A stretch of DNA of 7,504 nt. It comes from Pseudomonadota bacterium. GTDB lineage: Bacteria; Pseudomonadota; Alphaproteobacteria; Acetobacterales; Acetobacteraceae. The stretch spans positions 1 through 7,504 of the forward strand of contig JAJZFF010000510.1 in assembly GCA_021805485.1 (NCBI GenBank). Reading direction: 5' to 3'. Position numbers and translations under genes: made by a program. Numbering within the stretch: the first letter of the stretch is position 1; the number at the start of each line of letters is the position of its first letter. Below, piece after piece: positions 1 through 7,504 of the stretch. The notes beneath the pieces are model-generated. The model was not told the origin of the DNA. It ran no database searches and worked only from the letters and a program-made list of their open reading frames with translations.

Positions 1-2
1 TC

Positions 3-512
3 AATGACGGGTCATGTATCCGGCTGCGGCCTGAGTATCCCGGCCATGTGTGGTCCTACGACTTCGTCGAGGGACGGACCCACGACGGCCGCAAGTTCCT
101 GATCCTGTCGATCATCGACGAGGCCAGCCGGGAGTGCCTGGCCCTGCCGGTCGCGCGACGGCTCAGGAGCGAGGATGTGCTGGGCGCTTTGGCCGAGCTG
201 TTCGTCACCAGGGGGCCACCCGCTCATATACGGTCGGATAATGGTCCCGAATTCATCGCCCGGGCGGTGCGGCAATGGCTCGGGAAGGCCAGTGTGAAGA
301 CGCTCTACATCACGCCAGGTTCGCCATGGGAAGACGGATACTGCGAATCCTTCAATGGCTCGCTGCGTGATAAGCTGCTCAACGGGGAGATCTTCTACAC
401 ACTGGTGAAAGCGAAGGTCCTGATCGACGCTTGGCGGTGGCACTACAACATCGTCAGGCCGCACAGTGCGCTCGGATACCGGTCCCCAGCGCCAGAGGTG
501 AAATTGCACTAA
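3..512 (+). CDS. IS3-family transposase OrfB, C-terminal part (5' end outside window)
   Basis: This is the catalytic half of an IS3-family transposase (rve integrase core), the enzyme that cuts and joins the element ends. The reading frame is open from the window edge, so the GTG at 48 is an internal valine and not a start: the upstream codons read NDGSCIRLRPEYPGH, the usual sequence before VWSYDFV in these proteins. The full DDE triad is visible: Asp at 60-62 (SYDFV), Asp at 237-239 (RSDNGPEF) and Glu at 345-347 (GYCESFNG), with exactly 35 residues between the second Asp and the Glu and an Arg seven residues after the Glu, as IS3 enzymes have. The C-terminus (HYNIVRPHSALGYRSPAPE) is complete and ends in TAA. 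Nothing visible here is broken, but the OrfA part and the frameshift site are outside the window, so activity cannot be judged. Confidence 0.9.
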   Translation, partial: NDGSCIRLRPEYPGHVWSYDFVEGRTHDGRKFLILSIIDEASRECLALPVARRLRSEDVLGALAELFVTRGPPAHIRSDNGPEFIARAVRQWLGKASVKTLYITPGSPWEDGYCESFNGSLRDKLLNGEIFYTLVKAKVLIDAWRWHYNIVRPHSALGYRSPAPEVKLH

Positions 513-518
513 CTTTCG

Positions 519-545
519 ACCCGGACCACGCAGTGGGGCCGGTCA
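519..545. repeat. Putative right terminal inverted repeat of the IS3-family element
   Basis: The stretch just after the transposase stop reads CCGGACCACGCAGTGGGGCC then GGTCA. The outermost bases read inward give TGACCGGCCCCA, consistent with IS407-group ends that start TGA and carry a C-rich block. The left partner is not in the window, so the repeat itself cannot be confirmed here and the inner boundary is approximate. Confidence 0.55.
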
Positions 546-656
546 TGCGCCCGGGTGGATCCGCACGCGCCGGCTTCGGTGGGCGGCATCGTCCCGCTCG
601 CGCCGGACATGGCGCGGATCCACCTGCTCGACGCGGAAAGCGGCCTCGTCGTGTAA
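546..656 (+). pseudogene. C-terminal remnant of an ABC transporter ATP-binding protein, cut by the IS3 element
   Basis: Directly after the IS end, one frame reads about 36 codons to a TAA at 654-656. Its last part, VPLAPDMARIHLLDAESGL, resembles the end of the TOBE region of MalK/UgpC-type sugar ABC ATPases, which commonly finish with a phrase like '-aRiHLFDaetG-'. No ATPase motifs (Walker A/B, signature) remain because everything upstream is replaced by the IS. The frame happens to be the same as the transposase frame, but the transposase stop at 510-512 separates them. The simplest reading is that the IS inserted near the 3' end of an ABC ATPase gene, or that a later rearrangement brought the IS there. 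The match is short, so the family call is moderate. Confidence 0.5.
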
Positions 657-660
657 CCAT

Positions 661-682
661 CGCGCGCCCTTGCGGGCGCGCG
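661..682. terminator. GC-rich hairpin between two convergent genes
   Basis: A perfect 9-bp stem (CGCGCGCCC / GGGCGCGCG) with a TTGC loop starts five bases after the stop of the ABC ATPase remnant and ends 30 bases before the stop of the convergent transporter gene. The position is that of a terminator for the plus-strand gene and possibly for both strands. No T-run follows on either strand, so it is not a textbook intrinsic terminator, though such T-poor hairpins are common at gene ends in GC-rich bacteria. Confidence 0.5.
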
Positions 683-712
683 CGGCTTGCGCTCGGCCTG
701 TCCTGCGCCGCC

Positions 713-1978
713 TTACGCGGTCAGCACGCGTCCCCGCGTCTCCGGCAGGGCGAGAGCCGCGAGGAAGAACAGGGTATAGGCTGCAACCGCAAAGATCGCG
801 ATGGCGTTGCCATACCCAACCGATTTGGTGAGAAAGCCGATCAACGCCGGAAACAGCGCGCCGAGGCCGCGGCCGAAATTGTAGCAGAACCCCTGGCCCG
901 AGCCGCGCAGGCGGGTCGGGAACAGCTCGGTCAGGAACGGGCCCATGCCCGAGAAATAGCCGCTGGCGAAGAAGCCGACGGGAAAGCCGAGGATCAGCAT
1001 CGCATCGTTGGGGATGTCAATCTGGGTGTAGGTGACGATAGTGATGATCGCGCCCGCCGAGAAGATCAAGAACAGCATGCGCCGCCCCAGCCGGTCGGAC
1101 AGCCATGCCCCCGTGAGGTAGCCGGCGAAGCTGCCGAGAATCAGTACCGCGAGATAGGGCGTGCTGCCGACGATGCTCAGATGCCGATCCACCTTCAGGA
1201 AGGTCGGCATCCAGAAGGTGATGGCGTAGTAGCCGCCCTGCGCACCCGTGGAGAGCAGCGCGCCGAGAATGGTGACGAGAAGGGTTTCGCGCCCGAAGAT
1301 CGCCAGCAGCCCGGGCGAGGCGTTCCGCCGCGCGGCGATGGCGATCGCCGGCTCGGCGACGTTGCGCCGTAGATAGAGTACCAGCAGCGCCGGCAACGCG
1401 CCGATCGCGAACATCACCCGCCAGGCAATCGCCGCGGGGGCCAGCGAAAACACGATCGCCTGCGACAGCACGGCAAGCCCCCAGCCCACCGCCCAGGCTG
1501 ATTGCACCGACCCCACCGCGCGCCCGCGATAGGCCGGGCGGATGACCTCGCCCATCAGGATGGCGCCGGCCGCCCACTCGCCGCCGAAGCCGAAGCCGAG
1601 CAGGGTGCGGGTGATGACGAGCTGGTCGAAATTCTGCGCAAGGGCAGAGAGTAGGCTGAAGGCGGAGAACCACAGGATGGTGATCTGCAGCACTCTCACC
1701 CGACCAATACGGTCGGACACGTAGCCGGCAATCCAGCCGCCGACGGCGGAGGCCAGCAGGGTCAGCGTCGCCGCCAGCCCGGCCGGGCCGGGCGCTACCG
1801 ACCATTGATGCATGATCGTGCCGATCACCAGCGGGTAGATCATGAAATCCATCCCGTCGAGGCCCCAGCCGCCGGCGCAGGCGCGGAAGGTGCGCCACTC
1901 CGCCGGGTTCATCTCCTTGAAAAATGCGCCGAGCCCGCCGCGCGTCGCGGCCTCCTCCACGCTTGTCTCGCTCGCCAT
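713..1978 (-). CDS. Major facilitator superfamily transporter, metabolite:H+ symporter type
   Basis: Inner-membrane secondary transporter, probably a proton-coupled importer of a small organic acid. The protein (421 aa) has the usual MFS length and about 12 hydrophobic segments. Visible marks are GWGLDGMDFMIY in the first segment (acidic D41 and D44, as in aromatic-acid/sialate-type symporters), the loop 2-3 motif GYVSDRIGR (residues 85-93), RTLLGFGFGGEW in segment 4 (124-135) and the second-half repeat of the loop motif, GAWLSDRLGRR (290-300). Two ATGs lie close together: the one at 1984 is only two bases from the AGGGGGA ribosome-binding site, while the one at 1978 has about eight bases of spacing, so 1978 is preferred. 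It lies about 30 nt behind the MarR-like gene on the same strand, so the two are probably cotranscribed. The substrate is unknown; context suggests the compound handled by the oxoprolinase-like or amidohydrolase gene. Confidence 0.88.
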   Translation of the reverse strand: MASETSVEEAATRGGLGAFFKEMNPAEWRTFRACAGGWGLDGMDFMIYPLVIGTIMHQWSVAPGPAGLAATLTLLASAVGGWIAGYVSDRIGRVRVLQITILWFSAFSLLSALAQNFDQLVITRTLLGFGFGGEWAAGAILMGEVIRPAYRGRAVGSVQSAWAVGWGLAVLSQAIVFSLAPAAIAWRVMFAIGALPALLVLYLRRNVAEPAIAIAARRNASPGLLAIFGRETLLVTILGALLSTGAQGGYYAITFWMPTFLKVDRHLSIVGSTPYLAVLILGSFAGYLTGAWLSDRLGRRMLFLIFSAGAIITIVTYTQIDIPNDAMLILGFPVGFFASGYFSGMGPFLTELFPTRLRGSGQGFCYNFGRGLGALFPALIGFLTKSVGYGNAIAIFAVAAYTLFFLAALALPETRGRVLTA

Positions 1979-2012
1979 TGCCATTTCCCCCTGTTGCTGG
2001 ATTGTTGCGTTG

Positions 2013-2600
2013 TCAGAATGTCGCGGCCGCCCGCGCCGCTTGGTTATAGATGCCGGAGAGGGCGCGGAGAACGGTTGCTACATCTTCGAGTGCCGCCTCG
2101 CCAGGTCCGGTCGCGGCGGCCGCCTCGACCAGCAGGCGCTCGCGGATCTCGCCGTAGCGGGCGCAGAGCGCGATGCCGGCGGCGCTGGCGCTCACGCGCT
2201 TTTCCTTGCCCGCGCGCTCGACCTCGATCAGCCCGGCCGCCGCCAGCTTGCGCAGCGCGTAGGTGACGAGATGCGTCTCCTCGATGTCAAGCACGAGCAT
2301 GATGTCGGCGATCTGCTTCGGCCGGTTGCGATGGCGGACGGTGTGCAGGATCAGCACTTCGAGCGGCGAAAGCCCCGGCAGCCCGGCCGCCGCCATGCAG
2401 CGCACCATCCAGCGCTGATAGGCCATCGTCGCGAGGTTGAGGCCGAATTCCACCGCCGACAATCCGGGCGATCGCCCCGCCGCCAGATGCGCGGAAGACA
2501 CCACGGGCTCTCCCGCCGCCTTGCTTGCGGGTTTCTGCGCCACGTTGCGTCCGGGTTTTGCCGCCAAGGCCGCCTCCTCGATTTTATTGCAGCCCGACAT
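2013..2600 (-). CDS. MarR-like winged-helix transcriptional regulator
   Basis: DNA-binding regulator of 195 aa. Residues 1-45 are a low-complexity Ala/Pro-rich leader; the conserved part begins near GLSAVEFGLNLATMAYQRWMVRCM (47-70), followed by a helix-turn-helix around RPKQIADIMLVLDIEETHLVTYALRKL (93-119) and a wing (residues 124-140, basic around GKEKR). The AYQRWMVRCM and IEETHLVTYAL phrases match the 'predicted MarR family' winged-helix group (COG5631 as I recall it), not classic MarR. The ATG at 2600 is chosen; an in-frame TTG two codons upstream lies inside the palindrome and is less likely. No Shine-Dalgarno sequence precedes the ATG, so the message may be leaderless or nearly so. The 26-bp palindrome abuts this start, suggesting autoregulation and control of the divergent oxoprolinase gene. 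The ligand is unknown. Confidence 0.82.
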   Translation of the reverse strand: MSGCNKIEEAALAAKPGRNVAQKPASKAAGEPVVSSAHLAAGRSPGLSAVEFGLNLATMAYQRWMVRCMAAAGLPGLSPLEVLILHTVRHRNRPKQIADIMLVLDIEETHLVTYALRKLAAAGLIEVERAGKEKRVSASAAGIALCARYGEIRERLLVEAAAATGPGEAALEDVATVLRALSGIYNQAARAAATF

Positions 2601-2625
2601 TGACAATTTGTCGATAAATCGTCAA
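2600..2625. promoter_or_regulatory. 26-bp imperfect palindrome, candidate operator for the MarR-like regulator
   Basis: The left arm TTGACAATTTGTC and the right arm GATAAATCGTCAA pair at 11 of 13 positions around the centre 2612/2613. Two smaller perfect palindromes are nested in it: GACAA-T-TTGTC (2602-2612) and CGAT-AA-ATCG (2612-2621). It lies in an AT-rich island in otherwise GC-rich DNA, exactly between the divergent regulator and oxoprolinase genes, touches the regulator's start codon and overlaps the -35 box facing the oxoprolinase gene. Such a site is what a dimeric MarR-type repressor would bind. That this regulator binds it is inference. Confidence 0.7.
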
Positions 2626-2628
2626 TAA
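2600..2628 (+). promoter_or_regulatory. Predicted promoter of the fused hydantoinase/oxoprolinase gene
   Basis: A perfect TTGACA -35 box (2600-2605) is followed after 17 bases by CAATAA (2623-2628), a weak -10 box, within an A-rich run. Transcription would start near 2635, leaving a leader of about 50 nt before the ATG at 2684. The -35 box is the left end of the palindrome, so a bound repressor would block it. Confidence 0.45.
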
Positions 2629-2638
2629 AAAATTTCAA
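2611..2638 (-). promoter_or_regulatory. Possible promoter of the regulator-transporter operon
   Basis: Reading the minus strand, TTGAAA (2638-2633) and TATCGA (2616-2611) are separated by 16 bases. The start of transcription would fall within a few bases of the regulator ATG at 2600, which agrees with the lack of a ribosome-binding site there. Both boxes are imperfect, so this is only a candidate. Confidence 0.3.
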
Positions 2639-2670
2639 TGGCGCCATCGCTCGCTGCTTGCGCCAGGCAG

Positions 2671-2677
2671 GGGAGGA
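2671..2677 (+). promoter_or_regulatory. Strong ribosome-binding site of the oxoprolinase gene
   Basis: GGGAGGA lies six bases before the ATG at 2684 and fixes this start over the other upstream ATG at 2638, which is in another frame. Confidence 0.8.
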
Positions 2678-2683
2678 ACCCGC

Positions 2684-6312
<3,629 letters not shown>

Positions 6313-6328
<16 letters not shown>

Positions 6329-7179
6329 AGCCGGTGGGCGTTGGTGGTGAGGATGCGGTCCCGGACCGCGTCATCCGGCGCCCAGTCCGCCAGCAGGTCG
6401 AGCAGGTCGCCGACATTGGGCATATGCGCCCAGTTCGCGACATGGGGCCAGTCCGACCCCCACACGCACCGCTCGGGTGCCGCTCCGACCAGCGCGCGGG
6501 CAAGCTCAACGGTCCGCGCATAAGGCGGCCCGTCCAGCCGATAGGCACCCGAGAGTTTGACCCAGCCGCCATCGCGCACCAGGCCGAGCATGGTGTCGAA
6601 GCCCCGCCGCCCGGCATCCCCGGCAACCGGGAAATGGCCCATGTGGTCGATCACGAACGGCACGCGCAGGCGGCTCAGCCGGCCGGCGCGGTCGCCGAGC
6701 GCGCGAACATCGGTCAGGAACTGGAGGTGCCAGCCATGCTCGGCGCAGATCGCCTCGTAGCGGTCGAGCTGGTCGAACCCGACCCCGCCGCCGAACAGCG
6801 TGTTGATCCGCAGCCCCACGACGCCTGCCTCCGCCATCGCCCGCCATGCCTGCGCCGGCAGGTCGGGCGGGCTTACCGCAATGCCCCGCAAGCGGGCGCG
6901 ATGCGCCGCCACGGTCTCCAGCATCAGCCGGTTGTCGGTGCCATGCACGCTGACCTGCACCAGCACGCCATGGGTCATGCCGGTGGCGTCGAGCATCGCG
7001 AGATAGGCCTCCGGCGTCGCCGGCGGCGGGGTGTAGCTCCGTTCGGCGACATAGGGGTGTTGCGGCGGCGCGCCGATGACATGCGCATGCGTATCGACCG
7101 CGCCATGCGGCACACTGAACCGCGCGGGACCGTGCGGGGAGGGGGCGGGGCCGGGGCATAGAGGGCCTGGTTCGTCCAT
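6313..7179 (-). CDS. Metal-dependent amidohydrolase, 2-pyrone-4,6-dicarboxylate lactonase type
   Basis: TIM-barrel hydrolase (Amidohydro_2; COG3618 type) of 288 aa, the usual length for this family. Members open lactones such as 2-pyrone-4,6-dicarboxylate or sugar lactones; the exact substrate here is not determined. Visible marks are the N-terminal VDTHAHVIG with H31 and H33, RSYTPPPATPEAYLAMLDATGMTHGVLVQVSVHGTDN, IDHMGH with H179, WVKLSGAYR, and CVWGSDWPHV with the conserved acidic D243. The ATG at 7179 is chosen because GAGGG lies seven bases upstream and because the family's conserved part begins soon after. The frame remains open upstream all the way into an IS6 transposase remnant, so automated calling may give a longer, chimeric protein; that extension does not belong to the family. 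Its TAA (6315-6313) lies inside the last codons of the convergent oxoprolinase gene. The IS6 end is 37 bases upstream, so the original promoter may be lost. Confidence 0.85.
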
Positions 7180-7188
7180 GGATGAACC
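7169..7188 (-). repeat. 20-bp imperfect palindrome centred on the amidohydrolase start codon
   Basis: GGTTCGTCCA and TGGATGAACC pair at nine of ten positions, with the ATG at the centre. In the transcript, part of the GAGGG ribosome-binding site would lie in the stem (GGUUC with GAACC) and the start codon in the loop. This could slow initiation or be a chance effect of GC-rich sequence; no homologue comparison is available. Confidence 0.45.
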
Positions 7189-7281
7189 CTCGCTTGCGCT
7201 CCGGGGCGCGTCAAGCGGCATTGTCACGTTAACCCCGGTTGGGCAGCAGAGCTCCGCAGTGGATGGAGATGCACAGGTCAT
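7180..7281. other. Short junction between the amidohydrolase start and the IS6 transposase
   Basis: About 100 bases with no separate gene. Bases 7180-7216 are what remains of the amidohydrolase upstream region (with the GAGGG ribosome-binding site next to the ATG); 7217-7281 are the IS6 end. No clear -35/-10 pair facing the amidohydrolase was seen, so its transcription may depend on the element or on read-through from it. Confidence 0.4.
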
Positions 7282-7504
7282 GTCACACGTGTCCTGCCGC
7301 CAGATATCGAAGGCCTGAGAGCGGATAGCACGGTATGCCGTGGCGGTCATGAGGTGACGCCGCGGATGGAAGTGACCGTGGATGAACGCGTGCGCAGAAT
7401 GAAAGTTTTGCGCTTGATCCGGTACTTTGAACCGCTGCATCTGCCGCTCTCGTCGTCGCGTCGGTCGATGTGAATTCTCGGCGCGGTTGTTGAGATACCG
7501 GCTT
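7217..7504 (-). mobile_element. IS6-family insertion sequence, one end only
   Basis: One end of an IS6/IS26-type element enters from the right edge. It carries the transposase C-terminus on the minus strand and seems to end at GGCATTGTCACGTTAA (7217-7232), which resembles the GGC..TGT..C type inverted repeats of IS6 elements such as IS26 and IS6100 (recalled consensus). The 8 bases beyond (CGTCAAGC, 7209-7216) would be the target duplication if the other end, outside the window, carries the same. The boundary is inferred. Confidence 0.6.
7282..7504 (-). CDS. IS6-family transposase, C-terminal part (5' end outside window)
   Basis: Reading leftward from the edge, the frame gives SRYLNNRAENSHRPTRRRER followed by QMQRFKVPDQAQNFHSAHAFIHGHFHPR and RSQAFDIWRQDTC. 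This is the C-terminal end of an IS6-type DDE transposase; the Glu of NNRAENSH (codon 7479-7477) is the last catalytic residue of the triad. The ATG at 7440 is internal and not a start. The recognisable similarity stops near 7282, but no stop codon follows: the frame continues through the IS end into the amidohydrolase gene. IS6 transposases usually end shortly after the WR(Q/E).TC phrase, so the natural stop may have been lost by a small change, making this copy abnormal. Confidence 0.75.

Larger units (their letters stand above)
1..545 (+). mobile_element. IS3-family (IS407-type) insertion sequence, right-hand part
   Basis: The right part of an IS3-family element enters from the left edge. 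It holds the 3' end of the transposase gene followed by a short non-coding tail. The tail ends TGGGGCCGGTCA at 545, whose reverse complement TGACCGGCCCCA looks like the terminal inverted repeat of the IS407 group (TGA...GCCCC type, recalled from family knowledge). The following bases (TGCG, 546-549) would be the 4-bp target duplication if the left copy matches; the left end is outside the window. The boundary at 545 is inferred from the repeat and from the point where the sequence begins to resemble a different gene. Confidence 0.75.

Noticed and set aside
48..50. GTG at 48 as the start of a short transposase gene
   Set aside because: The frame is open to the window edge and the upstream codons match the conserved sequence before VWSYDFV, so this is an internal valine.
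431..1372. A 313-codon plus-strand frame across the IS end and the transporter gene
   Set aside because: It runs antisense to a clear MFS transporter and crosses the IS boundary; its composition is typical of a GC-rich shadow frame.
7438..7440. ATG at 7440 as the start of a 375-aa amidohydrolase
   Set aside because: The first part of that product is an IS6 transposase tail; a good ribosome-binding site and the family's usual N-terminus point to the ATG at 7179.

Overview
The window is high-GC DNA with typical GC-rich codon use. It looks like an accessory region of a proteobacterium, probably an alphaproteobacterium; the mobile elements and enzyme relatives I recognise would fit Acetobacteraceae, Rhizobiales or similar, but the genus cannot be fixed from the sequence alone. 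A small metabolic gene cassette is bracketed by two unrelated insertion-sequence remnants that run off the window edges.

Left edge (1-656): the C-terminal part of an IS3-family (IS407-type) transposase with an intact D-D-35-E core, followed by the right inverted repeat ending at about 545. Right behind the IS end is a 36-codon tail that resembles the extreme C-terminus of a sugar-type ABC transporter ATPase, so the IS appears to have cut that gene. A 9-bp-stem hairpin (661-682) lies between this remnant and the convergent transporter gene.

Centre (713-6328): a divergently arranged unit. On the minus strand a MarR-like winged-helix regulator (2013-2600) is followed after about 30 nt by a 12-TM major facilitator transporter (713-1978). 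On the plus strand is one very long gene (2684-6328, 1214 aa) that fuses the HyuA and HyuB halves of the hydantoinase/5-oxoprolinase family and most resembles the single-chain ATP-dependent 5-oxoprolinase. Between the divergent genes is an AT-rich island holding a 26-bp imperfect palindrome that coincides with a TTGACA -35 box, the obvious candidate operator.

Right edge (6313-7504): a minus-strand metal-dependent amidohydrolase of the 2-pyrone-4,6-dicarboxylate lactonase type, whose stop codon lies inside the end of the oxoprolinase gene. Just upstream of its start is the end of an IS6-family element whose transposase C-terminus is read in the same frame as the amidohydrolase with no stop between them.

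Working model (inference): the transporter imports a small organic acid or cyclic lactam, the fused oxoprolinase opens an amide ring using ATP, the amidohydrolase may open a lactone or related ring, and the MarR-like protein controls the divergent promoters. The true substrate is not visible from sequence.
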